Shown one piece after another: positions 22,787 through 30,636 of a DNA stretch of 32,066 nucleotides. The notes beneath the pieces are model-generated. The model was not told where the DNA came from, searched no databases, and saw only the letters and a program-made list of their open reading frames with translations. Made by a program: the position numbers and the translations under genes. The DNA is from Anaerolinea sp. Its GTDB lineage: Bacteria > Chloroflexota > Dehalococcoidia > Tepidiformales > Tepidiformaceae. Positions within the stretch are counted from its first letter, which is position 1. Each line of letters begins with the position of its first letter. The stretch spans positions 1 through 32,066 of the forward strand of contig PNKC01000029.1 of NCBI GenBank assembly GCA_013822275.1, given 5' to 3'.

Positions 22787-24052
22787 CTACCGGCCGGGGA
22801 GGTCAACGCCGGCGGCGAGAATCTGACGGATGCCGTCCAAGATGGAGTCTAGCCCGGACCAATCCTGAGTATCGATATATGCCCGGTCGTCGCGGGCCAA
22901 TGCTGCCTTCGCCTCAAACCGCTTGAGAAGCGACTGCTTGTCCACCAATTCGCCTTGATAGCGGCCCATCCGCGCGATATAACCGGTCCACTGAACAGCA
23001 CGGAGATCACCAGTAGGATCTCGTAGCACATCTTCTCCAAGATATAGCTCGATCGACCCCGCCATACCATTGACGTTCATATGAGCCGGTCCAGTGGGGC
23101 CGATCGTTGGGTACCTTGTGGCGAGATCTATTTGGGGGTAAGTCATCACCATGATATTGGGCGGCAACCGAACCCCATCGAGCGTCTTTAGTGCATCGGC
23201 CGCTGCGGTGTCGTTGTCGAAGATGGCCACAACCCGATTCGCGACGCCGGCACTCGCGAGCGACCGAACTGTCCGGACCAACGACGCTGCGCCACCTTCT
23301 GCACCGAACGAGAAGTCCGCGAATCGAAGGAAGCCCTCCAAGTGTGGTTGACGAACCAGCAATGCTTCTTGAAGCACCGAGATGTCGGTTCTTCCTTCGG
23401 CCAGCACGATGGCGGGCGCTCCGTTGGCGATGGCCCAACTGAAGTTCTGGATCGCGGCCTCCTGAGGCGCGACACCGGGTTCTAGCCACCCACCTCCTTC
23501 GAGATCTGTGACATCCAGCGTGACCAGATCGTCCGGGAAAGCATCAGCGAACGCTCGAAGCGTCACCCGAGAATCCACATATTCCCAAAGCTCCGTGAGC
23601 CAGCGCAGGCTCCCGATATCTAATCTCCCGCCATCGCGATCGGGGCCCGCAACGGAATCCCGCACACAACCCAGCCAGGCGTCATAACTGAGACTCCGGA
23701 GGAGTTCGGACTCTTCCTTGTAGAACTGGATGAGGGACTCCGGCAGCGTGAACGGGGTGCGACTATGCAGTTCGAGTTGATGCTCCACGATTTCTCGAAA
23801 GTGTTCGGCCGCAACGGCGCGCCCGATCCCCAGCAGGTCAAGACGGTCCCTGATCTCTCGCGACGGAACTACAAATTCACATGCCTCGTACTCTTCATCG
23901 GCACTGTAGCCGAGCGACGGCCGGTCTGTCCCCGTTCGAACCGTGCGGACGAGGTCATCGGCGCGGAACAGGAACATGAAGGTAGGCTCCACCCCGTTCC
24001 TGAACGACATGACCTCACGCCCGCAGACAAAAACGTGCGCGTAACTGCTCAA
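22787..24052 (-). CDS. HEPN/Toprim-associated protein (putative defence factor)
   Basis: A 421-residue protein. The N-terminus, LSSYAHVFVCGREVMSFRNGVEP, matches the domain that precedes HEPN/Toprim modules. The C-terminal half holds a Toprim fold: Glu219 in APAIVLAEGRTDISVLQEAL and Asp279/Asp281 in RVVAIFDNDTAAADAL, the metal-binding acids of nucleases and primases in this fold. RAVAAEH (Arg78, His84) is a possible HEPN Rx5H. Such proteins are linked to abortive infection and other anti-phage roles. The TTG at 24052 has GAGGAGG upstream and fits the domain start. The gene is divergent from a HEPN gene, and its codons are more AT-rich than its neighbours'. Confidence 0.78.
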   Translation of the reverse strand: MSSYAHVFVCGREVMSFRNGVEPTFMFLFRADDLVRTVRTGTDRPSLGYSADEEYEACEFVVPSREIRDRLDLLGIGRAVAAEHFREIVEHQLELHSRTPFTLPESLIQFYKEESELLRSLSYDAWLGCVRDSVAGPDRDGGRLDIGSLRWLTELWEYVDSRVTLRAFADAFPDDLVTLDVTDLEGGGWLEPGVAPQEAAIQNFSWAIANGAPAIVLAEGRTDISVLQEALLVRQPHLEGFLRFADFSFGAEGGAASLVRTVRSLASAGVANRVVAIFDNDTAAADALKTLDGVRLPPNIMVMTYPQIDLATRYPTIGPTGPAHMNVNGMAGSIELYLGEDVLRDPTGDLRAVQWTGYIARMGRYQGELVDKQSLLKRFEAKAALARDDRAYIDTQDWSGLDSILDGIRQILAAGVDLPGR

Positions 24053-24104
24053 CGTTGCCTCCTCACGGCAGGGGGTCAGCCCGTCGGAGCTTGCCACTCC
24101 CAGA

Positions 24105-24125
24105 GCGAGGCGTTGACCGCCTCGC
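24105..24125. promoter_or_regulatory. Perfect 8-bp palindrome upstream of the HEPN/Toprim gene
   Basis: GCGAGGCG-TTGAC-CGCCTCGC, 53 nt before the TTG start. There is no T-run on either side, so it is an operator or a leader hairpin rather than a terminator. The rest of the 349-bp divergent gap has a weaker repeat (CTCTGA/TCAGAG, near 24275-24298) and the -10 box of the HEPN gene. Confidence 0.5.
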
Positions 24126-24361
24126 GGCTTGGCGTTATTGACAGATCCATCTCAGCCCTATGATAGGTGTTGAAGCATTCGCCCTCTCCCCGGCGAGCAT
24201 ATACGGGAACCCGACACCAACACGACGGCCTGAGCCAAACTGTGCTCTCGCAGATCAGCGCTCCCTCACGGGCCTCTGACCACGATAGGTTACTCAGAGA
24301 GCGAAACCGTCCGAGGTGCTGGCGACCTCCCAGTTCAGCTGTGTCGGATGGAGGCGTTCGC

Positions 24362-24367
24362 TAGAAT
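24362..24367 (+). promoter_or_regulatory. -10 box (TAGAAT) for the HEPN gene
   Basis: TAGAAT predicts a start near 24374, downstream of the first ATG (24348) but upstream of the GTG at 24402. It therefore favours the GTG as start codon. No good -35. Confidence 0.4.
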
Positions 24368-24401
24368 CCCCCCAATCGGGCTAGCTGGAGGTATTACCTG
24401 C

Positions 24402-25538
24402 GTGGACCTCGAAAGAGCGCGTCAATTTGCTCGTCGGGCGTTGCCCGAAGTCATCGAGTCAGAACCGCCGGGGGGCAAATGGGTGGGCCACACCATCGGT
24501 GTCAACGAAATCGCGATCCCGGACCTTGTACTGTTCACCTGCACCAGACTGCTTGGCTTCAGGTCATCTCGGCCGCGCGAAAAGATGCGGTGGCAGATTT
24601 CAGGAAGATTCGGTTCGACCGTGGCGGTCCTGGTGCTCGAAAAGTTCGGCCTGAGGCTGTACGTTCCTTCCGGCACGCCGGAGGAGGACGTCAACAATGT
24701 TCGGAAGCTGATTCAGAAGGCAGCGAAGGTCGCGCTTCCTCACCTGCGAGCCCTCGCAGAAGTGGCAATCTCCGCCGGTCACGTCACGATCGAAAACCGC
24801 CTGGGCAGATTCGACGGTTCGTATCGATACTTTCGCCGTGCCGCCGAACGCGCCTATGAGCAAAAGCAAGAACCGCCGGTGATTCTCAAGTCCGACGAGT
24901 CCGGCACCCCAACGGCTTGGACGTTCTCCCCGTTCGCGAATGTGACGGAAGGCGGTTACCTGGCCGGTGCCATGCTCGAAGCATATTTCAGCAAGCTCGA
25001 ACACTTGCTGGTTCTGGTTCTGCCTTTCGTCGACTTCGCTCCTGACAACGGAGCGCTGACCAGATTCGTGGGCGACACCTGGGATTCGAAATTCAAAACG
25101 GTGTTCGACATCAACGCGGACCGTGGAGCTCACACGGCGTATCGAACACTGCGTCAGCTCATGGACGAGCTTCGAAACCCCCAGGCCCATGGCGGCTTTG
25201 AGAAGAGAGGGGCTTCCTTCTTCTTCCACGCAGATGGAGCAACGTGTGCGTTGCCGGCTAAGCTCTCCGCGTACAGCGCCACACCTGAGATGCTCGTGTC
25301 AAACATCCCTCCGGCCACCTTCAAGAGTATATGTGAACGGATCGATGAGGTTGACCAGCTCCTTGCTCAGTCCCGTATCCGCTTCGGCCTGATGTTCGCG
25401 GAGTCTGGCCTCGATCCAGTCTTCTCGCCTGAGGCTCGGAACCTCTATCGCCAGGCCATGCAGTCCGAAGATGGGTTCCCAGATTTCCTCGACTGGCAGG
25501 GGAGGATGCAAGACGACTATGCGAACATGGACGACTGA
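24402..25538 (+). CDS. Large HEPN-domain protein (putative RNase, defence-associated)
   Basis: A 378-residue protein from a GTG with GGAGG 10 nt upstream. The frame extends to an ATG at 24348, which precedes the likely promoter. The C-terminal half has the HEPN hallmark RNPQAHGGFEK: Arg258 and His263 form the Rx4H motif of metal-free RNases. YFSKLEHLLVLVLPFVDF and FKTVFDINADR lie in the helices before it. The first 170 residues are unrecognised and may sense a ligand or regulate. HEPN proteins cut RNA during phage infection or as toxins. The gene is divergent from a HEPN/Toprim gene, suggesting a shared defence role, which is inference. No named family comes to mind. Confidence 0.65.
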   Translation: MDLERARQFARRALPEVIESEPPGGKWVGHTIGVNEIAIPDLVLFTCTRLLGFRSSRPREKMRWQISGRFGSTVAVLVLEKFGLRLYVPSGTPEEDVNNVRKLIQKAAKVALPHLRALAEVAISAGHVTIENRLGRFDGSYRYFRRAAERAYEQKQEPPVILKSDESGTPTAWTFSPFANVTEGGYLAGAMLEAYFSKLEHLLVLVLPFVDFAPDNGALTRFVGDTWDSKFKTVFDINADRGAHTAYRTLRQLMDELRNPQAHGGFEKRGASFFFHADGATCALPAKLSAYSATPEMLVSNIPPATFKSICERIDEVDQLLAQSRIRFGLMFAESGLDPVFSPEARNLYRQAMQSEDGFPDFLDWQGRMQDDYANMDD

Positions 25539-25595
25539 CCTCGCCCTTTCTCGCTCGTCTAGACGAGCCGGGCACTCCGGCCATCGTGTCTTCCC

Positions 25596-25659
25596 CCAAC
25601 CAACCGCGCGCCATCGGCCGACGGCCGCCAGCCTGTTGCAGGACGGCGAGCACCATGAC
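25596..25659 (+). repeat. 64-nt direct repeat, copy 1
   Basis: About 80% identical to 25995-26059, with the last 19 nt (25641-25659) identical and offset by exactly 400 nt. It contains a small stem CCTG-TTG-CAGG. It follows the end of the HEPN gene and has no gene directly after it. Confidence 0.75.
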
Positions 25660-25791
25660 CAACGTACCCCTTGCCTCATGCCTCATGCCTCGTGCCCGCG
25701 AGTGCCACCGGCCCCTCGGCCATGACCCCCGCCCCGTGCAACCCTGTCCCAAATGCCCACGTACCGCCGCACGACAGCCCCCTTCTCCCGG

Positions 25792-25807
25792 TCCTTCCGC
25801 GGAAGGA
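25792..25807. repeat. 16-nt palindrome, copy 1
   Basis: TCCTTCCGCGGAAGGA, a perfect palindrome. A near-copy with one change is at 25861-25876 in the same gap. Confidence 0.6.
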
Positions 25808-25860
25808 GGAGGAGGGCAGGGGCTGAGGGCCGCCCGGCCAATCACGCCACAGCGCGCCAA

Positions 25861-25876
25861 TCCTTCCGGGGAAGGA
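25861..25876. repeat. 16-nt palindrome, copy 2
   Basis: TCCTTCCGGGGAAGGA, one mismatch from copy 1. The 533-nt gap 25539-26071 also has short tandem runs (TGCCTCA near 25673-25690, ATTCCTC near 25957-25975) and no gene that I can support. Confidence 0.55.
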
Positions 25877-25984
25877 CTACGAACGCAAAATCAAAACGCA
25901 TCCCAATCGCTGGCGGCTGGAAGCTGGCGGCCGGCAGCCCCGGCCCCCTCTCATTCCCCATTCCTCATTCCTCATCCCTTTCTT

Positions 25985-26013
25985 TTGCCTCGCCCTAACC
26001 AACCCCGTAGTAT
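25985..26013 (+). promoter_or_regulatory. Promoter of the MBL-fold hydrolase gene
   Basis: TTGCCT (25985-25990), 17-nt spacer, TAGTAT (26008-26013). The -10 box lies inside repeat copy 2; the matching position of copy 1 reads GCGCCA and lacks it. This predicts a leader of about 50 nt. Confidence 0.45.
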
Positions 26014-26059
26014 CGGCGGAAGGCCGCCAACCCCGTCGCGGGACGGCGAGCACCATGAC
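25995..26059 (+). repeat. 65-nt direct repeat, copy 2 (leader of the MBL gene)
   Basis: Contains two small stems, GGCGG-AAGG-CCGCC and CCCG-TCG-CGGG. The second keeps its pairing relative to copy 1 by a T-A to C-G change. It ends 12 nt before the MBL start codon. Confidence 0.75.
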
Positions 26060-26071
26060 GGGGACTCGCCG

Positions 26072-27112
26072 ATGCAGATCATCGAAGGCATCTACCAGCT
26101 ACTTACGCCCTTCCCACAGTTCACCACCGAAGATGCGAAGGCACTGCGCCGCGACCTCGAAGAGCATCCGCGCGTCACCAAGGGGCTGCCGTACGTCCTT
26201 CCCTACATGATCAAGAGCGGCGGCGACACCATCCTCGTCGACTGCGGCTGGAACACGGACAGTGCCTACCTGGCGCTTGAAGAGGGGATGAAGGAGCACG
26301 GCTCGCATCCCACCGAGATCCAGAAGCTCGTCGTCACCCACGTCCACCCGGACCACTACGGCATGGCCGGGCGGCTGAAGCAGCTCTCAAGCTGCGAAAT
26401 CGTCCTCCACGAAAAGGACGCCGAGGTGATCACCGCCCGCTACTTCGCCCCCAGGGGCCTGACGGATGACATGTCGAAGTTCATGGAACACAACGGCGTG
26501 CCCGCGCTCGCCTCGCCCGGGATGTCGATGGGCTCCATGGGTATGCTCGCCAACGTTTCGCCCGTCCCCGCCGATACCCAGGTCAAAGGCAGCGAGACCT
26601 TCAAGGTCGGCGACTTCGACTTCGAAATCATCTGGACGCCGGGCCATTCGCCGGGGCACATCTGCCTCTACGAACCGAACCGCAAGATCCTCCTCACCGG
26701 CGACCACGTCCTCCCGACGATCACGCCGAACGTTTCGATCCACACCCAAACCCACGGCAGCCCGCTTGGCGACTACATGCGGTCGCTCGAAATCCTCGAA
26801 GACCTGGACGTGGAGATCGTCCTCCCGGCGCACGAATTCCACATCAAGGACCTGAAGAAGCGCCTGCGGGAGATCGAACACCACCACGAACTCCGCCTGG
26901 ACGAAATGGTGACGTGCGTCGATTCGGGCGGCTCCACGGCCTGGGAAGTCGCCGGCCGCGTGAAGTGGGCCACGGGTTCGCTGGCAGACTTCGAACCGTG
27001 GATGCAGCGCGCCGCCGTCGGCGAGACCCTGGCTCACATGGAGTACCTGTTCGAAACGGGCCGCGTGGCAAAGGTCGTCCGCGGAAAGCACCTGTACTGG
27101 CTGCCGGTCTAA
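26072..27112 (+). CDS. Metallo-beta-lactamase fold hydrolase
   Basis: A 346-residue MBL-fold enzyme. The zinc motif THVHPDH (His90, His92, Asp94, His95) is complete, followed by WTPGHSPGHICLYEP, LTGDHVLP (bridging Asp) and LPAHEFH (last His). A C-terminal helical extension of about 90 residues, with an MBL-associated winged-helix look, follows. Family members hydrolyse thioesters, lactones or other esters; glyoxalase II-like activity is one option. The ATG at 26072 matches the family N-terminus (MQIIEGIYQLLTPFP). It has no strong ribosome site. A hairpin overlaps the stop codon. Confidence 0.9.
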   Translation: MQIIEGIYQLLTPFPQFTTEDAKALRRDLEEHPRVTKGLPYVLPYMIKSGGDTILVDCGWNTDSAYLALEEGMKEHGSHPTEIQKLVVTHVHPDHYGMAGRLKQLSSCEIVLHEKDAEVITARYFAPRGLTDDMSKFMEHNGVPALASPGMSMGSMGMLANVSPVPADTQVKGSETFKVGDFDFEIIWTPGHSPGHICLYEPNRKILLTGDHVLPTITPNVSIHTQTHGSPLGDYMRSLEILEDLDVEIVLPAHEFHIKDLKKRLREIEHHHELRLDEMVTCVDSGGSTAWEVAGRVKWATGSLADFEPWMQRAAVGETLAHMEYLFETGRVAKVVRGKHLYWLPV

Positions 27113-27140
27113 CAGGCGGGCCGGCGTCCCGACGCCTGTT
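27111..27140. terminator. Hairpin between convergent MBL and moaA genes
   Basis: AACAGGCG (27111-27118) pairs with CGCCTGTT (27133-27140) over a GC-rich 14-nt loop, beginning within the MBL stop codon. There is no long T-run, so it could act as a bidirectional terminator of modest strength. Confidence 0.5.
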
Positions 27141-27155
27141 GCGGACCACCGGACG

Positions 27156-28163
27156 CTAACCGCCGATGTGGGACATCTCCACCTTGCGCAGGCCCACCGT
27201 GTCTTCGGAGCGGATCTCGGAGTAGCGGTCGTCGCGGACGCGCCACACGGAGCTGAGGAACGCTGCGATCTCCTCGTCGCTTTTTCCGGCGCGCAGCAGC
27301 GCGCGGAAGTCGTGTCCACGCACGCCGAAGAGGCAGGTGTACAGTTCGCCCTCCGGCGAAAGGCGGGCCCGCGTGCAGTCGCCGCAGAACGGTTCGCTGA
27401 TCGACGTGATGACGCCAATCTCACCGGTCCCGTCCGCGTACCGCCAACGGCGGGCCACTTCGCCGCGGTAGTTGGCTTCCACTGGCTCAATCGGTAGCTC
27501 GGCGTTGATCATCTCCACGATTTCGCTGCCGGTGACCACATGGTCCATGCGCCAGCCGTTGGTCGCGCCCACGTCCATGAATTCGATGAACCGGACGATG
27601 TGGCCGCTGCCCTTGAAGTGGCGCGCGAGGTCCACGATCGTGTGGTCGTTGACGCCCTTCTTGACCACGGCGTTGATCTTGATTGGGGAGAGCCCGACCG
27701 CGGCTGCTGCTTCGATGCCCCCGAGGACGACGGCGACGGGCACGCCCACGTCGTTCATCGACTGGAAGACGGCGTCATCCAGGGAGTCCAGGCTGACGGT
27801 GATACGTTCGAGTCCGGCGTCCTTCAGGCCCCTGGCCTGGGCCTTGAGCAGCGAACCGTTCGTCGTCAGCGTCAGGTCCTTGAGGCCGGGGATTGCGCGC
27901 AGCTGGACGACGAGGTGGTCGAGATCTCGGCGGACGAGGGGTTCGCCGCCAGTCAGGCGGATCTTCTCCACACCGTGCGCCACGAAGATCCGGGCGAGCC
28001 GCGCAATCTCTTCGTAGCTGAGCAGCTCTTCGCGCTGGAGGAAGGCGTGGTCCGGCCCGAAGATCTCCTTCGGCATGCAGTACGTGCAGCGGAAGTTGCA
28101 GCGGTCCGTTACGGAGATGCGCAGGTCGCGCAAGGGACGCCGGCGGCTATCGAAGAGCGTCAT
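27156..28163 (-). CDS. moaA: GTP 3',8-cyclase MoaA
   Basis: A 335-residue radical SAM enzyme for the first step of molybdenum cofactor synthesis, turning GTP into 3',8-cyclo-GTP. The SAM-cluster cysteines are Cys22, Cys26 and Cys29 ([10 protein letters not shown]), and TGGEPL (71-76) follows. The second cluster is Cys260, Cys263 and Cys277 ([17 protein letters not shown]). The protein ends in Gly-Gly, as active MoaA must. Length is normal. TAGGCT lies 6 nt before the ATG with no ribosome site. No other Moco genes lie in the window, so moaA is here on its own. Confidence 0.96.
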   Translation of the reverse strand: MTLFDSRRRPLRDLRISVTDRCNFRCTYCMPKEIFGPDHAFLQREELLSYEEIARLARIFVAHGVEKIRLTGGEPLVRRDLDHLVVQLRAIPGLKDLTLTTNGSLLKAQARGLKDAGLERITVSLDSLDDAVFQSMNDVGVPVAVVLGGIEAAAAVGLSPIKINAVVKKGVNDHTIVDLARHFKGSGHIVRFIEFMDVGATNGWRMDHVVTGSEIVEMINAELPIEPVEANYRGEVARRWRYADGTGEIGVITSISEPFCGDCTRARLSPEGELYTCLFGVRGHDFRALLRAGKSDEEIAAFLSSVWRVRDDRYSEIRSEDTVGLRKVEMSHIGG

Positions 28164-28169
28164 GGGACA

Positions 28170-28175
28170 AGCCTA
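28170..28175 (-). promoter_or_regulatory. -10 box (TAGGCT), leaderless-type, for moaA
   Basis: Minus-strand TAGGCT, 6 nt, ATG at 28163. Confidence 0.4.
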
Positions 28176-28244
28176 CCGCATTGTGGTGGGAACATGCTCG
28201 GGCCAGCATAACGGTTCGCGGCCCGCGGTGCGTCCCGGCCGCCG

Positions 28245-28712
28245 TCAGGTTTTGGCCGATTCCGGCGAACGTTCGAGCAGCCAGGCGTCGTACTTCTGCA
28301 CGCGCTCGGCCAGGGAGTCCCGCATCGCCGCCATCTTCTCCATCTTCTGGTCGACGAGCGCTATCTGCTGGAGGGTGACTTCGCGGGCGCGGCGGATCTT
28401 CTCCGCCTTCTCAGCGGTATCCGCGTCGCTGCGCCATTCGGCCTTGATCTGGAGGCGCACGTCCTCAGACTCGATCATCTCCTTGATTTCGGCCAGGGAG
28501 AAGCCGAGCAGGTCCTTGAGTTGGCGAATCCTGTCGATCCGCTCGATGTCCTCCGCGGAGTAGAGGCGGAAGCCGCCTTCCATGCGCGTTGGCGGGCTGA
28601 GCAGGCCCTTCTCTTCGTAGTAGCGCAGCGTGCGCTGGGTCAGTTTCGCGCGTTCGGCGGCTTCACCGATCTGGAGGTAGGCGTGGCCTTGATCGTCGTC
28701 CATGTCGTTCAA
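28245..28712 (-). CDS. MerR family transcriptional regulator
   Basis: A 155-residue regulator from a TTG at 28712 (152 residues if the ATG at 28703 is used). The N-terminal winged helix-turn-helix reads YLQIGEAAERAKLTQRTLRYYEEKGLLSPPTRMEGGFRLYSAEDIERI, followed by LGFSLAEIKEMIE and a long coiled-coil dimerisation helix (KAEKIRRAREVTLQQIALVDQKMEKMAAM). No ligand-binding domain or cysteine sensor is present. It lies just downstream of an ABC-2 pair on the same strand but has its own promoter, so it may act on that transporter or on its own gene. Confidence 0.9.
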   Translation of the reverse strand: MNDMDDDQGHAYLQIGEAAERAKLTQRTLRYYEEKGLLSPPTRMEGGFRLYSAEDIERIDRIRQLKDLLGFSLAEIKEMIESEDVRLQIKAEWRSDADTAEKAEKIRRAREVTLQQIALVDQKMEKMAAMRDSLAERVQKYDAWLLERSPESAKT

Positions 28713-28717
28713 AAGCT

Positions 28718-28745
28718 AGTCTATCAACGTTAACGCGCACGTCAA
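28718..28745 (-). promoter_or_regulatory. Promoter of the MerR gene
   Basis: Minus strand: TTGACG (28745-28740), 16-nt spacer containing the palindrome CGTTAACG, TAGACT (28723-28718). The start would fall within a few nt of the TTG/ATG starts. The palindrome in the spacer could be an autoregulatory site. Confidence 0.55.
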
Positions 28746-28782
28746 GGTACGAGATCGCAACGTCCGAAGCCGGACTCGCCGC

Positions 28783-29640
28783 TCACCGGTCGCCGGGGCG
28801 CTCCCAGCGAAAGTACACGAGCGAAAGGACGAAGGCCGCCACCGTCCAGGCCACGAGCACCGCCGCCACCCGCTCCATGTGCCATTCGCCGCCGTAGTCA
28901 TCCACCGCCACCCAGTCCGGCAGAAAGACGTAGCGGAAGCCCTGGACCATCCACTTGAGCGGGAAGAGCGAGGCGACGAACTTGAGCCAGGGCGGAATTT
29001 CCGAGTATTGGAAGAAGACGCCGGAGATGAACTGGAGCGTGAGGTAGGGCGGTTGGACGATTGCGGTGGCCGACGACCCGTCCGGGATGAGGCGCGTGTA
29101 AGCCACGCCAAGCAGCGAGCAGGACGCAACCCCAATCAGGAAGACCCACGTGAATACCAGCCAGGGGACGGGGCCCGTGGGCAGTTCCACGCCGTACAGC
29201 AGTGCGCCGATGGCAAGGATGATCGCCGCCTGGATGGCAGACGTGATCGTCGCGAGCGCGACTTTGCCGATGAAGTACGAACTGCGCGGCAGCGGTGTGC
29301 CCGCCAGCCGCTTCAAAAGGCCTTCGCTCCGTTCGATGGAGATCGTGGTTGCAAGGCTGGTGAAGGTCGTGGAGACGACACCCGCGGCGATCATGCCCGC
29401 CACGAAGTACTGCGGAAACCCCACCGACTCGCCAGCCGGCCCTCGGATGACGCCGCTGAACACCGTTGAGAAGATGACCACGAACAGCACGGGCAGAAGG
29501 AAGGTGAAGAACACGAGCTCCGGGGTCCGGTAGAAGGCACGCAGCTCCATCCCCGTCCGGGCGATGCTGAGGCGGATCACCTGGCGGATGTTCCCGCCTC
29601 TTGGGGCCGCATCGGTCCGAATCGCGTTGTCCGCCGTCAT
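28783..29640 (-). CDS. ABC-2 type transporter permease
   Basis: A 285-residue membrane protein of the daunorubicin-exporter permease type: FYRTPELVFFTFLLPVLFVVIFSTVFSG near the start, then ERSEGLLKRLAGTPLPRSSYFIGKV (the coupling loop), then several helices ending in a C-terminal one (AAVLVAWTVAAFVLSLVYF). FQYSEIPPWLKFVASLFPLKWMVQGFR is another family marker. The start overlaps the ATPase stop as ATGA. It forms an exporter with the ATPase at 29637-30575, presumably induced through the MerR-type promoter upstream. Confidence 0.92.
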   Translation of the reverse strand: MTADNAIRTDAAPRGGNIRQVIRLSIARTGMELRAFYRTPELVFFTFLLPVLFVVIFSTVFSGVIRGPAGESVGFPQYFVAGMIAAGVVSTTFTSLATTISIERSEGLLKRLAGTPLPRSSYFIGKVALATITSAIQAAIILAIGALLYGVELPTGPVPWLVFTWVFLIGVASCSLLGVAYTRLIPDGSSATAIVQPPYLTLQFISGVFFQYSEIPPWLKFVASLFPLKWMVQGFRYVFLPDWVAVDDYGGEWHMERVAAVLVAWTVAAFVLSLVYFRWERPGDR

Positions 29641-30575
29641 GCCGCGCCTTCCCGGGTTGCGGCATCACTGTGCTCCTCGATGAGCCGGAGATAGACGTCC
29701 TCCAGCGAGGGGCGCGTCACGGAAAGCTCAGGGATTTCGCTGACGCCGAGGCTGGCTGCCCAGGCGATCAGCGCCGAAACCGTCGCCGTGGGCTCGCCCG
29801 TCGCAACCGCGACGATAGGTGGTCCCGACTCGACCCTGCCCGGCATGGCTGGCAACGGCGCCGTCGCCAGGGTCCCTTCCGCGCGAAAGCGGACGTGGGC
29901 CACGGCCGCCGCCCGGCCGCCAATCTCCCGCGGCGTCCCTACCTCGATCAGTTGTCCAGCCACGATGACGCCAACTCGGTCGGCGAGATGCTCCGCCTCG
30001 TCCATGTAGTGCGTCGTCAGCAACACCGTCTTACCGGTGCGCGTGAACTCGCGGACGACTTCCCAGGCTTGCCGCCGGGCGGCGGGGTCGAACCCGGTCG
30101 TCGGCTCGTCGAGAAAGATCAGTTCGGGGTCCCCGACCAGCCCGAGCGCGAGGTCCACGCGCCGCTTCTGCCCACCTGAGAGGCTCTTGCACCGCGCCTG
30201 GCGTTTCTCCTCCAGCCCGGCCATGGTGATCACCCGCTCCAGGGGCAGCGGCCGGGGGTAAAACGAGGCGAAATGGGCGATGACCTCCTCCACGGTGAGG
30301 GCGTCGAATACGCCAGTGGACTGGAGGACGATGCCGATCCGGCTCTTCCAGGCCGCGTCGCCGCGCGCCGGGTCAACCCCCAGGACGCGCGCTTCGCCGG
30401 CGCTCCGGTCGCGGTACCCCTCAAGGATCTCGACCGTGGTCGTCTTCCCCGCGCCGTTGGGGCCGAGGAGGGCGAACACCTCGCCCGTGGGGATCGTCAG
30501 GTCCACGCCGCTGACGGCTTCGAACGTTCCGTAGCGTTTGCGCAGTCCCCGGATTTCGATCGCGGGATCGGGCAT
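29637..30575 (-). CDS. ABC transporter ATP-binding protein (DrrA-like)
   Basis: A 312-residue ATPase. It has Walker A GPNGAGKTT near residue 38, signature LSGGQKRRVDLALGL near 133, Walker B LIFLDEPTTGFDP near 154, H-loop TTHYMDEAEHLADR, and the C-terminal SVTRPSLEDVYLRLIEEHS. The ATG at 30575 has GGAGAGG upstream. A longer frame upstream would cross the operator. The gene starts 26 nt from a MerR-type promoter and is divergent from a MerR gene, a layout typical of drug-inducible exporters. Confidence 0.93.
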   Translation of the reverse strand: MPDPAIEIRGLRKRYGTFEAVSGVDLTIPTGEVFALLGPNGAGKTTTVEILEGYRDRSAGEARVLGVDPARGDAAWKSRIGIVLQSTGVFDALTVEEVIAHFASFYPRPLPLERVITMAGLEEKRQARCKSLSGGQKRRVDLALGLVGDPELIFLDEPTTGFDPAARRQAWEVVREFTRTGKTVLLTTHYMDEAEHLADRVGVIVAGQLIEVGTPREIGGRAAAVAHVRFRAEGTLATAPLPAMPGRVESGPPIVAVATGEPTATVSALIAWAASLGVSEIPELSVTRPSLEDVYLRLIEEHSDAATREGAA

Positions 30576-30592
30576 CGGGCCTCTCCCTGTTC

Positions 30593-30631
30593 GGATAGTG
30601 ACACTATCGGATAGAAAGACTATCCTGTCAA
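30593..30631. promoter_or_regulatory. MerR-type promoter with tandem operators between the ABC operon and merR
   Basis: On the minus strand: TTGACA (-35, 30631-30626), 19-nt spacer, TAGTGT (-10, 30606-30601). The 19-nt spacer is the hallmark of MerR-activated promoters. It holds a dyad, GGATAG-5-CTATCC (30609-30625). A second perfect dyad, GATAGTG-A-CACTATC (30594-30608), covers the -10 box. The two dyads are centred 16 nt apart. Confidence 0.75.
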
Positions 30632-30636
30632 CACCG

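Noticed and set aside
24348-24401. ATG at 24348 as start of the large HEPN gene
   Set aside because: It has no ribosome site and lies upstream of the likely transcription start. The GTG at 24402 has GGAGG before it.
25670-25980. Short repeated runs that could suggest a CRISPR array
   Set aside because: Units are 7-16 nt, irregularly spaced and without 25-40 nt repeats or spacers. No cas gene is near.
28245-28712. Reading this MerR gene as the regulator of the 30593-30631 promoter
   Set aside because: The divergent MerR gene at 30637 is adjacent to that promoter and the more likely regulator. A role for the other one cannot be excluded but has no sequence support.
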